From: JAKACA01 sp050744865
GTDB lineage: Bacteria; Actinomycetota; Acidimicrobiia; Acidimicrobiales; Bog-793
Length of the DNA: 64,000 nt
Assembly: GCA_050744865.1 (NCBI GenBank)
Contig: JBOGHW010000062.1
Coordinates: 1-64,000 of the forward strand
Direction of reading: 5' to 3'
The translations under genes and the position numbers were made by a program. Positions 50,460 through 59,438 of the stretch are shown here, piece after piece; positions within the stretch are counted from its first letter, which is position 1, and the number at the start of each line of letters is the position of its first letter. The notes under the pieces are model-generated. The model searched no databases and was not told the DNA's origin. It saw nothing but the letters and a program-made list of their open reading frames with translations.

Positions 50460-52988
50460 TCACCCGATCGGCTGACGCGCCATGGCGGACGGCTCCCGGC
50501 CGGCGAGCAGCCATCCGGCGGCCGCAGCAAACGCCGGCATGACCAGCAGGATGAGAAGCAGGTCGCCGACTGGGACGTTGCCCAGCGAGGCGATGCCGCC
50601 ATTGAGGGAGTTGTCGCGCAGCCATCCGATCAGTCCGATGTAGCCACCCGCCGTCCCGAGTAGCGCCCCGAGGAAGCCGAGGGCGCCTGCAGTCATCGCA
50701 GTGATCGTGCGCCGCGTGAAGCCGGATGCACCGGTGGCGGCGAGGGTGCGCATGTCGCCGGCCGTCTCGCTCCGCACCAGACCTACCGACATGGCGAGGA
50801 CGCCGAGGGCAATGACTATGCCGAAGGTCGTCGCCCAGCCGATGACGGCCGACGAAGTGGGCTCGTCGTCCTTCGACTCCACCGAGAGCTGCGCCGTCGA
50901 CGCCGCCAACTGGGCACTGCTGATCTGGGCGGCTGTAAAGGGCTGCGTTCCCTGGACGAGCCAGTCGGTCGTGGTGGCCTGGATATGGAACTCCCGCATG
51001 GCGTGCTCGGTGATGACCGTGTTCGGTGCAGACACCCCGGTCGGCAGGGCGCCGACCTCCTGGATGACCGGATCGGCGAGGCAGCTCGTCGCCGGTGTGC
51101 AACGCGACGGCGACTGACCTTTCGTCGCTCCGCCCGATGGGTACGTCAAGCCCAGGCCGGAGACGCCCGAGAGCCCCGGGCGCGAGGTCAAGACGTCGGC
51201 GTTCGGCTCTATCTCGGAGGGCTTGATCCCCAAGACCTTGAGCAGCTGAGGCGTCGCCACATAGATCGCTCCGTCCCAGTTCCGACCCCCTTGCGTGCCG
51301 TTAAGTTGCGCGTTGGGCGTCTCCAGCGCGATGAGCTGGGCGCCGAGTGCCTTGGCGATGTCCGCCGCGTTCCGCGACAGTTTCGCTTCGCTGGCGACTT
51401 CTGCCGGCGGGGCCGTGACCTTGATGATCTTCCCACTCTTGTTCCGGGTGACGATGGGCGGGCCGCTCGCAACGTTCGCATGGAGAGCAATCTGGTTCGA
51501 AGCCAGATTCGGCCCCGCGTAGTCGAGGACGTTCCCGTAGCGAGAGGCCGCCGCCAGCATCACTATCACGGCTACGAGGACGCCGAGGCTGATCGCCGCC
51601 AGGGCCGAGCCCGATCGTGCCCGGTAGCGGGCGAGGTCGCGAAGCGCCAAGCGCACAGCGATCGGAGCATGACGTCCCAGCCGTGCGGTGAGCGAGAGGA
51701 AGAAGGGGGCGAGCAAGATGAGGCCGGGGATGAGAAACACGATGCCAACGACCAGCTCTAAGCTGCCGCCGCTTCCGTTCCCGCTGTTCGTGCTCCCCGA
51801 GTAACCGAGGAGCAAGAAGGCCACGACCAGGCAGACAATGCCGGGAAGGGCCGAGCGGTGGACCTGGCGAGGCGGCGCCGGACGCCCGGAGAGTGCCGTC
51901 ACGATCGGTACCCGGGTGATTGCCCGGGCGGGCCTCGACGCCGCCAGATACGCCGCCACGACGGCGAGCACCATTGCGGCAGCCACCACGGCCCAAGGCA
52001 GCGCCAAGAGGCCGATCACATGGTGGGCGCTCTGCTCGAGGCTCGGGCGGTAGGCGAGCCAGACGACGAAACCGGCCAAGAAGCCGGCGAGAGCGCCAGC
52101 GAGACCGACGACTGCCCCATTGGCGCGCACCACAAGCCGGACGTGCCGGTCCGTGGCGCCGGTCGATTCGAGCATCCCGATCGAGCGGAGCCGTCGCTGT
52201 GCAAGGACGGTGAAGCCGCCGACGGAGACGAGCATGATGAGCAGCATCCCGAGCACGAGGGCGACAAGAGAGATCGTCTCGGGGTTGATGGGGTTCGACT
52301 GAGCGACCGAGGCCGGAGTGCTGACCTCAGGCCCGATCGACGCCGGGCGGACGCCGGGCGCGTCGAAGAGCGCGACGACCTGTGTCGGTGCGGTCACCTG
52401 CCCCGGAGCAACCAGCGCGAACTGTCCGAGGAGGCTCTGCGGGTTCTCCACGGTGCCGACCACCCGGCGAACGGCACCGCCGACCCGCCAGCTATCGCCG
52501 ACCTTGATATGGAACTCGGAGGCAACGCCCTTGGTGACAGCCACCTGGCCCGCGCCTAACGGATAGGTTCCCGAGAGGAGCGAGAGCATCGGTCCGCTGA
52601 ACGGCCCGTGAGGATCCTCGGACCGCAGTTGGAAAGTGTTGATCGAGCCGGGAACCGACTGCGTGTCGTTCTCGATCAGCTCGACAGGCCCGAATCGGTG
52701 CTTGATGCCGGCGATGGCGGCCTCGGCGCGGGCGTTCAAGGTGGAGAAGGTGGCCGAGTCCTCGGCCGTGCCAAAGCCGAAGTTCGACGGCGCCGGAGTT
52801 GTCGTCGCCACGGCCGAGCCGACGATGGTCGCCGCCACCGCGAACGTGATGAGGGCAAGGATCAGTAGCTGTTGGCGCCACTCCCGGCGAAACAACCGCC
52901 AGGCCCAACGCACGACTGCCCGCCTGGCGGCATTTCCGCCGTCGGCCGGCCGGTTGCGAGAGGGCAACGCTGGTGGTGAGGCGGTCAT
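50460..52988 (-). CDS. FtsX-like ABC transporter permease (MacB/LolE-type), large
   Basis: An 842-residue permease. A first helix (LLILALITFAVAATIVGS, about 40-57) is followed by a large periplasmic/extracytoplasmic domain, three helices at about 240-380 and again near 430, a second extracytoplasmic domain (about 505-690) and the C-terminal helix trio (WATTFGIVIALGVLAMSVGL and later). This is the two-domain FtsX permease form found in Gram-positives. The ATPase gene upstream overlaps its start (ATGA). It probably exports a peptide or drug-like compound or handles lipids; the PadR control suggests a stress inducer. Confidence 0.92.
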   Translation of the reverse strand: MTASPPALPSRNRPADGGNAARRAVVRWAWRLFRREWRQQLLILALITFAVAATIVGSAVATTTPAPSNFGFGTAEDSATFSTLNARAEAAIAGIKHRFGPVELIENDTQSVPGSINTFQLRSEDPHGPFSGPMLSLLSGTYPLGAGQVAVTKGVASEFHIKVGDSWRVGGAVRRVVGTVENPQSLLGQFALVAPGQVTAPTQVVALFDAPGVRPASIGPEVSTPASVAQSNPINPETISLVALVLGMLLIMLVSVGGFTVLAQRRLRSIGMLESTGATDRHVRLVVRANGAVVGLAGALAGFLAGFVVWLAYRPSLEQSAHHVIGLLALPWAVVAAAMVLAVVAAYLAASRPARAITRVPIVTALSGRPAPPRQVHRSALPGIVCLVVAFLLLGYSGSTNSGNGSGGSLELVVGIVFLIPGLILLAPFFLSLTARLGRHAPIAVRLALRDLARYRARSGSALAAISLGVLVAVIVMLAAASRYGNVLDYAGPNLASNQIALHANVASGPPIVTRNKSGKIIKVTAPPAEVASEAKLSRNAADIAKALGAQLIALETPNAQLNGTQGGRNWDGAIYVATPQLLKVLGIKPSEIEPNADVLTSRPGLSGVSGLGLTYPSGGATKGQSPSRCTPATSCLADPVIQEVGALPTGVSAPNTVITEHAMREFHIQATTTDWLVQGTQPFTAAQISSAQLAASTAQLSVESKDDEPTSSAVIGWATTFGIVIALGVLAMSVGLVRSETAGDMRTLAATGASGFTRRTITAMTAGALGFLGALLGTAGGYIGLIGWLRDNSLNGGIASLGNVPVGDLLLILLVMPAFAAAAGWLLAGREPSAMARQPIG

Positions 52989-53770
52989 CGGCCCTCCTTG
53001 GCTGTCGGGCGTCCGATGGCGTCTCCATCAGAAGCGGGCGCTACCCCTAAGTTGGGTGAATCGGCTGTGACCTGGTCGGCGACGTCAACGGCGGCGTCGA
53101 CGGCGGCGTCGGCACGGCCGTCTCGGAGGAACACGACTCGGTCGGCCCAGGAGGCAAGGTGGGCGTCGTGGGTGACCACGATGGCGGCGACCCCTCGCTT
53201 GCAGGCGTCGTTGATCATCCGCATGACGGCCTCGCCGTTCGTCGAGTCGAGTGCCCCTGAAGGCTCGTCGGCCAGAAGAAGGTGCCGCTCCCCGACCACG
53301 GCCCGTGCGATCGCCACGCGCTGACGCTCGCCCCCCGAGAGCTGATCCGGGTAGTGGTGGGCTCGGTCAGCAAGGCCGAGCTGCTCGAGGCCCTCACAGC
53401 CGGCGGCGTGCGCCTTGCGTGCAGGCATGCCGTCGAGCTCGAGCGGTAGCGCGACGTTCTCGGCGGCCGTGAGACCGGGCAGCAGGTTGAAGTCCTGGAA
53501 GACGTAGCCGATGGTCCGGCGCCTGAGACGTGCCTTCTCGTTCCGGGACATTCTCCACAGTGGTGCGCCTGAGACAAGCACCTCGCCGCTCGACGGCTCC
53601 TCGAGGCTGCCGGCGATGGTGAGCAGGGTCGACTTTCCCGATCCTGACGGCCCCATCACCGCGACTAAGTCGCCTTCGTCAACCGAGAGGTCGATGTCCT
53701 GGAGCGCGTGCACTATGGCCGCGCCCTCACCATACGACTTCGAGATGTTATTGAGTTCGAGGAGGCTCAT
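52985..53770 (-). CDS. MacB/LolD-type ABC ATPase (first of two paralogues)
   Basis: A 261-residue ATPase: AVMGPSGSGKSTLLTIAGSL (Walker A, near residue 38), LSGGERQRVAIARAVVGE (signature) and LLLADEPSGALDSTNGEAVM (Walker B). The C-terminal 35 residues are an Ala/Val-rich tail. It is overlapped by the FtsX gene and sits behind a PadR-type operator. It is about 70 percent identical by eye to the ATPase encoded at 53916. Confidence 0.95.
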   Translation of the reverse strand: MSLLELNNISKSYGEGAAIVHALQDIDLSVDEGDLVAVMGPSGSGKSTLLTIAGSLEEPSSGEVLVSGAPLWRMSRNEKARLRRRTIGYVFQDFNLLPGLTAAENVALPLELDGMPARKAHAAGCEGLEQLGLADRAHHYPDQLSGGERQRVAIARAVVGERHLLLADEPSGALDSTNGEAVMRMINDACKRGVAAIVVTHDAHLASWADRVVFLRDGRADAAVDAAVDVADQVTADSPNLGVAPASDGDAIGRPTAKEGR

Positions 53771-53828
53771 CCGGCCGACCGTCCTTTGCTGGGCCTAGAA
53801 AATTCCGCTGGGTAGGTCACCCAAGATC

Positions 53829-53839
53829 ATACTGAGTAT
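53829..53839. promoter_or_regulatory. PadR-type operator copy 1
   Basis: ATACTGAGTAT is a perfect 11-bp palindrome. On the minus strand the adjoining TATGAT is a good -10 for the ATPase-FtsX unit, with its ATG at 53770. The identical word occurs upstream of the padR gene at 55256. Confidence 0.82.
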
Positions 53840-53915
53840 TCTATCGAGTTGCCATCTGAAGTCAAGAAACATGCCACCGGTCGCCGATTCCCGTCCTTCG
53901 ATGCCGCTGGGCTCC

Positions 53916-54650
53916 CTACCGGCGCGGACTCGGCTCGGAGAGACCTACGAGGAGGGACTCTGCAGATGGCGGCGGAACCGTCTGGTCGACGAGCCGTCCA
54001 TCCCTGATGAAGATGACCCGGTCGGCCCACGATGCAAGCTGGGCATCGTGGGTGACCACGACCGCCGTCGCGCCGTTATGGCACGCCGCCAGGATCATCC
54101 GCATGACGGCTTCGCCGTTAGCCGAGTCGAGAGCGCCCGATGGCTCGTCCGCCAGCAGCAGTGACCGCTCGCCCACGACCGCCCGCGCGATGGCGACGCG
54201 CTGGCGCTCGCCTCCGGACAGCTCGTCGGGATAGCTCCGGGCGCGATCGCCGAGACCGAGCTCGTCGAGGGCGGTCGTGGCAGCGGCGTGAGCCTTCCTG
54301 GCCGAGACACCGTCCAGCTCGAGCGGGAGCGAGACGTTCTCTCCGGCGGTGAGCCCTGCCAGGAGGTTGAAATCCTGGAAGACGTAGCCAACGGTGCGCC
54401 GGCGGAGCCTGGCCCTTTCGTTGCGAGACATCGACGACAACGTCCGATCGTCGATCACGACCTCTCCGCTCGTCGGCTCCTCGAGACTTCCGGCGATGGT
54501 GAGCAGCGTCGACTTTCCTGAGCCGCTCGGACCCATCACCGCCACGAGAGACCCGCGCTCGACAGCCAGGTCGATGTCGCGGAGCGCCTCGACCTGGGCT
54601 GCACCGGACCCGTATCTCTTGGAGACCTTGCGCAACTCGAGGTAGCTCAT
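53916..54650 (-). CDS. MacB/LolD-type ABC ATPase (second paralogue, no permease of its own)
   Basis: A 244-residue ATPase from ATG 54650 (ATGA overlap with padR). Walker A AVMGPSGSGKSTLLTIAGSL, signature LSGGERQRVAIARAVVGE and Walker B LLLADEPSGALDSANGEAVM all match its neighbour almost exactly. It follows padR and has no permease gene of its own. After its stop about 75 bases separate it from operator copy 1. It may share the FtsX permease or be a spare duplicate. Confidence 0.92.
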   Translation of the reverse strand: MSYLELRKVSKRYGSGAAQVEALRDIDLAVERGSLVAVMGPSGSGKSTLLTIAGSLEEPTSGEVVIDDRTLSSMSRNERARLRRRTVGYVFQDFNLLAGLTAGENVSLPLELDGVSARKAHAAATTALDELGLGDRARSYPDELSGGERQRVAIARAVVGERSLLLADEPSGALDSANGEAVMRMILAACHNGATAVVVTHDAQLASWADRVIFIRDGRLVDQTVPPPSAESLLVGLSEPSPRR

Positions 54651-55225
54651 CGCCGGGCGACAAGCCTTCGCCGGATGAGAGGTCCGGCCTTCTCGGACGG
54701 AGCCTCTAGCTCGGCCCGCTTCAGCCTGCCTTCGGCCGTGTCGAGCCATCGCACGACCGAGTCCAGCCGGAACAACTCGGCGTCGACGACCAGAGCGAAG
54801 CACAAGTCGAAGTCGGCTTCGTCCTCCTTGAGCCGCGTCCACTGCTGCATGAGCTCGACTAGATAGCGCCGGTGGACCTGGATCACGTCGTACACCGATA
54901 TCCCGGGCACGCGTATGGCGGCCAGCACCTTGATCACGAGCTCGTCGCGCGGCGGTGAGGTCATGTCGGGCGGCGTGCTCAACCAGGTATCGAGCTCCCG
55001 GCGACCCGCCTTGTTGATCCGGAACACCTTCTGTGGCCCGGACTCCTCCTCGTGGTCGTCGGACTCGATCAGCTCGTCGCGCTCCAGCCGCTGGAGCGTC
55101 GTGTAAACCTGGCCGACGTTGAGAGGCCATACCTCACCAGTGCTCTCCTCGAACTCCTGGCGGAGCTGCAACCCGTACTTCGGGCCTTCGCTCAAGAGCG
55201 CGAGCAGCGCGTGCCGGACGCTCAT
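54647..55225 (-). CDS. PadR-family transcriptional regulator
   Basis: A 192-residue regulator. The PadR winged helix is HALLALLSEGPKYGLQLRQE at residues 5-24, then VYTTLQRLERDELIESDD. A C-terminal helical domain follows (about 100-190) for dimerisation. It is the first gene of the unit. The palindrome ATACTGAGTAT just upstream (55256-55266) is probably its own operator, and the same site controls the second unit. Confidence 0.92.
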   Translation of the reverse strand: MSVRHALLALLSEGPKYGLQLRQEFEESTGEVWPLNVGQVYTTLQRLERDELIESDDHEEESGPQKVFRINKAGRRELDTWLSTPPDMTSPPRDELVIKVLAAIRVPGISVYDVIQVHRRYLVELMQQWTRLKEDEADFDLCFALVVDAELFRLDSVVRWLDTAEGRLKRAELEAPSEKAGPLIRRRLVARR

Positions 55226-55255
55226 CGGAGCACAGACTCGGGCCGAACTCGTACC

Positions 55256-55266
55256 ATACTGAGTAT
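55256..55266. promoter_or_regulatory. PadR-type operator copy 2
   Basis: ATACTGAGTAT, identical to the site at 53829-53839, 31 bases upstream of the padR start. On the minus strand it abuts TATGGT, a -10-like word. This supports autoregulation. Confidence 0.82.
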
Positions 55267-55321
55267 CCTACACGTTCCGAACGACAAGTCTCGCCAAAGT
55301 GAGCGGTGCCCGCAACCCACC

Positions 55322-55387
55322 GGGCGAGGTGGGCCGCCGGACGTACGTTTCTGGGCCGAATTCGGCGCGTGAGCCGGCCCGCCTCGG
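55322..55387 (+). repeat. Dispersed 66-bp element with inverted ends, copy A
   Basis: The element runs from GGGCGAGGTGGGCCGCCGG through ACGTACGTTTC to GGCCCGCCTCGG. Its ends GCGAGGTGGGCC and GGCCCGCCTCGG are inverted repeats (10 of 11 pairs). A copy in the opposite orientation, about 89 percent identical apart from a 6-base insertion, lies at 56707-56778. No transposase is inside. Confidence 0.75.
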
Positions 55388-55619
55388 AGGCGAACCTGGC
55401 GCCACGTCTCGACGGAGCCCTCACCGCTAACCGGGGGGGTCCCACAGTTCGTAACTGGTAAAGCAACGTTCGACCTCGTCGAGCTCGACGTCCGCGTCCT
55501 CGGCACGGCAGACGACGGGACAGGCGAGCCACCACTCCGCGCCGGACAGGCCGGCCGAGAGATACTCCCTGCTGCCCGGTGTACGAGTGTGCTTCGGGTC
55601 TCGTGACTGGGCGAGCTAC

Positions 55620-56297
55620 TCAGGCCAGGCCGTGCTGGCGTGCGTAGCGAACTGCGTCGTGCCGGTCGGCAGAACCCGTCTTGGAGAAGATTCGGTTGAT
55701 GTGGCTCTTGACCGTGTGCGAGCTGAGGTACAGGGTCGAGGCGATCTCGGGGTTCGCCATCCCCCGGGCCATCATCGACAGGATCTCGGCCTCCCGGCGC
55801 GTCAGACCGTCCGGCAGGGATTCAGGCAGTGGGCTCGAGGCGCAGCCCGGTCCGGCCCGTGTTGCGGCGGCGACTAGCGAGGCCTGGACGCTGCTGCCGA
55901 GCACAGCGAGCCCGGTGGACGCACTGCGTAGGGCGTGGGCGATGTCGACCCGGTCGGCATCCTTCGTCAGATAGCTGCGAGCACCGGCCTTCAGCGCGGC
56001 CAGGACGGAGGCGTCGTCGGCGTAAGTGGTCAGCACCACGATGGCAACGTCCGGGTGGTGCTCGGCGATGTACCGGGCCGCTTCGATGCCGTCCACTCCC
56101 GGCATGTGGAGGTCAAGGAGGATGGCGTCCGGCTCGTGCTCGACCACCTTGTCTATGGCTTCCTGACCATCGGCCGCCGACGCCACGACGTCTATGTCAG
56201 GAAGGAGGTCGAGAAGCAGTACCAGACCTTCCCTAACGCTCGCCTGATCGTCTGCGACGACGACTCGCAGCGGCCCGGAAGCAATGCTCTCGCTCAC
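55620..56297 (-). CDS. NarL/FixJ-family response regulator
   Basis: A 225-residue response regulator. The receiver has VVVADDQASVREGLVLLLDL, the phospho-acceptor Asp in AILLDLHMPGVDGIEAARYI and the Lys in GARSYLTKDAD. The LuxR HTH is LTRREAEILSMMARGMANPE then IASTLYLSSHTVKSHINRIF. GTG 56297 is the start. It has no adjacent kinase; a two-helix membrane protein lies upstream on the same strand. Confidence 0.93.
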   Translation of the reverse strand: MSESIASGPLRVVVADDQASVREGLVLLLDLLPDIDVVASAADGQEAIDKVVEHEPDAILLDLHMPGVDGIEAARYIAEHHPDVAIVVLTTYADDASVLAALKAGARSYLTKDADRVDIAHALRSASTGLAVLGSSVQASLVAAATRAGPGCASSPLPESLPDGLTRREAEILSMMARGMANPEIASTLYLSSHTVKSHINRIFSKTGSADRHDAVRYARQHGLA

Positions 56298-56313
56298 TGT
56301 GGCACCTTGGCTG

Positions 56314-56577
56314 TCAACCGAACACCGATGCGAACGGCAGGACGTAGGTCAACCGCCGCCGTTGCCAGCGGCCTGACGCGGCGCGTAGCCCCAGGGCAGC
56401 CGACGCCACGACGAAGCCCATGATGATGTCTACGAGATTCCGCGTCGGGCCGTAGGGCTGGGTGAAGGCAGACACACCGACGGCGGCCAATGCCGTCACC
56501 ATTGCGGCGAACAGGACAAGCCGAAGCCTCAGCCTGCGGGTTGATCCCAGGTATGAACTTTGGCTGGCATTCTTCAT
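56314..56577 (-). CDS. Small hypothetical membrane protein
   Basis: An 87-residue protein from ATG 56577, with two predicted membrane helices (LRLVLFAAMVTALAAVGVSA and LVDIIMGFVVASAALGLRAA). It lies 16 bases before the response-regulator gene. It has no domain I recognise and could be a remnant of a longer sensor or a partner of that regulator. Confidence 0.5.
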   Translation of the reverse strand: MKNASQSSYLGSTRRLRLRLVLFAAMVTALAAVGVSAFTQPYGPTRNLVDIIMGFVVASAALGLRAASGRWQRRRLTYVLPFASVFG

Positions 56578-56686
56578 ACTGGCGTCGATCCTGGGGTTGG
56601 TTGCCGCTACGTGGCCGGCGCCGCGAGCGGCGAGGCTCGACATGCTCACTGCGATCGCTGCCGAGTAGTCGAGCCTGTGCCTGTCC

Positions 56687-57208
56687 TCAGGAGTGGTTCC
56701 GAGGGACCGAGGTGGGCCGGTTCACGCGCCGATTCCGGCCGCCGCCCGGAAACGTACGTCCGGCGGTCCAGCTCGCCCGCAGCGGAGGTTCGGGCGAGAG
56801 GGAGACGACCAACCTGCCGGCAGCAATACCCAGAGTCAGGCAAGGCAGCACAGCGACGAGAGAGCCGAGCTTCTCCAGGGATCGAGTCATCGTCTGGCGC
56901 CCGATCTCGCCTTCGTCGACGGCGGCGTGGTCCTCGACCGGTGGTCTGCGCTCGACGAACTCGGTGACGGCTGTCAGGTCGCCGTCCGGCACCCACCTGT
57001 GGTGCGGGCTCAGTTCGAACCTGTCCCCTCCCGGCATGCAGGACCGAGTCGGGGTGGACACCGCGTAGCATCCTGGAACCTTCGAGCTCGGTGTGCCGGC
57101 ACGGGTCAACCAGCAGTCCGACGACCTAGACGGCCGCAGCTTGCATCCGCCAGGACAACTCCAGGTAGCCAACGGGCTGGTCGAACCGACATTTTGAGAG
57201 TCAGTCAC
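56687..57208 (-). CDS. Hypothetical protein with a repeat-derived C-terminus
   Basis: GTG 57208 follows AGGAGGACACA, a strong ribosome site, so a gene is likely. The frame encodes 173 residues: an odd Cys/Trp-rich N-terminal part, an acidic middle and one hydrophobic helix (GSLVAVLPCLTLGIAAGRLV). The last about 30 residues are encoded inside copy B of the 66-bp element (56707-56778), which probably replaced the original end. I cannot assign a family. Confidence 0.5.
   Translation of the reverse strand: MTDSQNVGSTSPLATWSCPGGCKLRPSRSSDCWLTRAGTPSSKVPGCYAVSTPTRSCMPGGDRFELSPHHRWVPDGDLTAVTEFVERRPPVEDHAAVDEGEIGRQTMTRSLEKLGSLVAVLPCLTLGIAAGRLVVSLSPEPPLRASWTAGRTFPGGGRNRRVNRPTSVPRNHS
56707..56778 (-). 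repeat. Dispersed 66-bp element, copy B (inverted relative to copy A)
   Basis: The reverse complement of 56707-56778 matches copy A from GGGCGAGCTGGACCGCCGG through ACGTACGTTTC to GGCCCACCTCGG, with a 6-base insertion (GGCGGC) after the ACGTACGTTTCCGGGC segment. The inverted ends are weaker here (9 of 11). The pair brackets the response regulator and the small membrane gene. Confidence 0.75.
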
Positions 57209-57326
57209 TGTGTCCTCCTGTGGAGTCCGTACGCTCTTAAAGACGATGCCAAGGCCAAAGACTCATCGGTGGAAGCCGGCGTGGCGGAGCTGGGGTACCC
57301 CGTTCTGCAGTGACGGCGCGCTCCGC

Positions 57327-57986
57327 CTACGCAGCCGCCATCAAACCGGACTCGTAGGCGATCACCACGAGCTGTGCCCGGTCACGGGCACCGAGCTTGG
57401 CCAGCAACCTGCTGACATGAGTCTTCGCGGTCGCCGCGCTCATGTGCAGCTCCTCGGAGATCTCGCTGTTCGACCGTCCCCTGGCGACGAGCACGAGGAC
57501 TTCTCGCTCGCGCGGAGTGATGTTGTCGAGAGCGCCGTTCTGCTTCACGATCGGAGCTTGCCGCCCGGCGAACTCGGCAATGAGCGTCTTGGTGATACTG
57601 GGTGACAACAAGGCGTTCCCGGCGGCGATCACCCTGATCGCCTCGAGCAAATCTTCGGGCGGAGTGTCCTTCAGGAGGAAGCCGCTGGCTCCTGCCCGCA
57701 GAGCGTCGTAGACGTACTCGTCGAGGTCGAAGGTAGTGAGTATGAGGACACGAGTGTGTCTCGCCTCCGGCGAGCTCACGATCTGCCGGGTCGCCTCGAT
57801 GCCGTCCATCTCAGGCATCCTGATGTCCATGAGAATGACGTCGGGCCGCACTTCTCGCGCGACCCGCACGGCGTCGCGGCCGTTGGCGGCGTCGCCCCGC
57901 ACCTCAAGGTCGTCCGACGAGTCGACGAGCACCTTGAATCCGGCCCGCACGAGGGCCTGGTCGTCTACGACCACCACTCCGATCAC
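57327..57986 (-). CDS. NarL-family response regulator of a two-component pair
   Basis: A 219-residue response regulator. GTG 57986 overlaps the kinase stop (GTGA). Receiver: GVVVVDDQALVRAGFKVLVD, the phospho-acceptor in DVILMDIRMPEMDGIEATRQ and the Lys in GASGFLLKDTPPED. HTH: ITPREREVLVLVARGRSNSE then ISEELHMSAATAKTHVSRLL. It works with the DesK-like kinase made from the same mRNA, and probably controls the divergent ABC exporter through the palindrome at 59264-59279. Confidence 0.95.
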   Translation of the reverse strand: MIGVVVVDDQALVRAGFKVLVDSSDDLEVRGDAANGRDAVRVAREVRPDVILMDIRMPEMDGIEATRQIVSSPEARHTRVLILTTFDLDEYVYDALRAGASGFLLKDTPPEDLLEAIRVIAAGNALLSPSITKTLIAEFAGRQAPIVKQNGALDNITPREREVLVLVARGRSNSEISEELHMSAATAKTHVSRLLAKLGARDRAQLVVIAYESGLMAAA

Positions 57987-59242
57987 GATGCGGAGAGCGA
58001 CTCGAGAGGAAACTTCGCAAGCACACGCCACCCGCCCTCGGGCCGTGGGGCTGCCAGCAGCGACCCGTGGAACATCGCCACACGCTCGCGCATCCCGACG
58101 ATCCCATGGTGCGCCTCGTGGCTGTGGCCGCCGGCAGGGACAGCCGCAGCGTGCGCTCCACGCCCGTCGTCGTTCACTTCCAGCACAAGTGCGCTCGGCT
58201 CGTCACGGATCTCGATGCTCACCGTTGCCGGGCCGGCGTGCTTGACCACATTCGTCAGAGCCTCTTGGGCGATACGGTAGATCGACAGCTCGACAGTCGG
58301 CGCCAGCGCTCTGGCCGTCACCGCGCCGGCGTCGAGTTTGACTGTGTAGCCGGCCAGCCTGACCTGCTCGACCAAGTGGCCCAAGGCCGAGATCCCGGGC
58401 GCCGGAGCAAGATCTGCAGGCACTCCGTCGTCGCGGCGGAGGACCCCGAGCATCCGCCGCAGCTCGTTCAGAGTGTCGCGGCTTGTTGCCTCGATGGCTG
58501 CCAGTGCCTTCTTCGCCTCGGCCGGCTGAGTCTCGATTACGTGGCGCCCGACACCGGATTGCACGGCGATGACGCTCAGGCTGTGGGCAACGACGTCGTG
58601 GAGCTCGCGGGCGATTTGCAGCCGCTCTTCCGCAACTGAGCGCTGAGCGCGCTCGAGCGCCTCCCGCTGGCGCTGTGCGGCTTGCTCGGCCAACCCTGCC
58701 ACATACACCCGCCGCACCCGCACGCTGTCGCCGACGAACCAGGCAGCCGTCGCCGCTACGACGCCGAGGGCAACTGGGCCGTTCGGCTGCCGGACGCCAA
58801 GGCTCGCCACACTCGTTGCGATGATGGCGGCATTGGCGAGGAAGAGGGCCGGGATGGACTTGCGCCGGTTGCAGACAGAGGCGACCTGGTACATCGGCAC
58901 GGCGATGAATGGCTCGGGCGCCCAGGTTTGGTGGGAAACGGTCGCAAAGGCGATCCCAACTGTCACAAGGACGAGCGCCGGTAGTGGTATCCATCTCCTG
59001 ATGGCCAGGGACAGGCCGGCGAGAACGAGCGCGAGCTGGTCGGCAGGACCCATCCCTCGGAGCTGGGAGGCCAACAGGAATACCAGCACCGCCGCCAACG
59101 TGACGTCGAGCACCTCGAGCTGTCTCGGAGTGACTCGGTGGAGCAGTGGCGGCCGCGGTCCAGGCTCGGCCGCTCCTCGACTCGAGTGACGTCCTTCACC
59201 CACATGATCGACGCTACAGAGATACGGGGGTGAAGTCATCAT
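57983..59242 (-). CDS. DesK-like sensor histidine kinase
   Basis: A 419-residue kinase. Four or five hydrophobic segments lie at residues about 40-165. The HisKA_3 box is QIARELHDVVAHSLSVIAVQ (phospho-His about residue 213). The ATPase domain has the N-box EALTNVVKHAGPATVSI, ALVLEVNDDGRGAHAAAVPA and HHGIVGMRERVAMFHGSL. It is transcribed with the response regulator and divergent from the exporter genes. Confidence 0.94.
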   Translation of the reverse strand: MMTSPPYLCSVDHVGEGRHSSRGAAEPGPRPPLLHRVTPRQLEVLDVTLAAVLVFLLASQLRGMGPADQLALVLAGLSLAIRRWIPLPALVLVTVGIAFATVSHQTWAPEPFIAVPMYQVASVCNRRKSIPALFLANAAIIATSVASLGVRQPNGPVALGVVAATAAWFVGDSVRVRRVYVAGLAEQAAQRQREALERAQRSVAEERLQIARELHDVVAHSLSVIAVQSGVGRHVIETQPAEAKKALAAIEATSRDTLNELRRMLGVLRRDDGVPADLAPAPGISALGHLVEQVRLAGYTVKLDAGAVTARALAPTVELSIYRIAQEALTNVVKHAGPATVSIEIRDEPSALVLEVNDDGRGAHAAAVPAGGHSHEAHHGIVGMRERVAMFHGSLLAAPRPEGGWRVLAKFPLESLSAS

Positions 59243-59263
59243 CCCAGTGGGGTTACGGAAGCT

Positions 59264-59279
59264 ACATCCCGGGATGTAC
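59264..59279. promoter_or_regulatory. 16-bp perfect palindrome between kinase and exporter genes
   Basis: TACATCCCGGGATGTA is a perfect palindrome located between the divergent kinase gene (ATG 59242) and the ABC exporter (ATG 59439). The half-site CATCCC also occurs in the nearby CATCATCCCAGTGGGG at about 59239. NarL-type regulators bind such sites, so this is the likely target of the response regulator. Confidence 0.72.
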
Positions 59280-59438
59280 GCGCGGCGGCATCAAGGGCGT
59301 TTGCGTACCACCCTGGTTGTAGGCGAGAAATGGACTGTGAGGCGACGACTGAGGCCGGTTTTGGTGCCAACATCATAGGAACCGTATGCCGTCGTCTGGC
59401 GGAGAGTGAAGAGAGCCTCGAATGACTGGGAGTGGTGG

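Larger units (their letters stand above)
55226..55619. other. Intergenic region with operator and dispersed repeat
   Basis: Between padR and the response regulator there is no supported gene. The interval holds the PadR operator at 55256-55266 and a copy of a 66-bp inverted-repeat-ended element at 55322-55387. Nothing else was recognised in the remainder. Confidence 0.65.
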
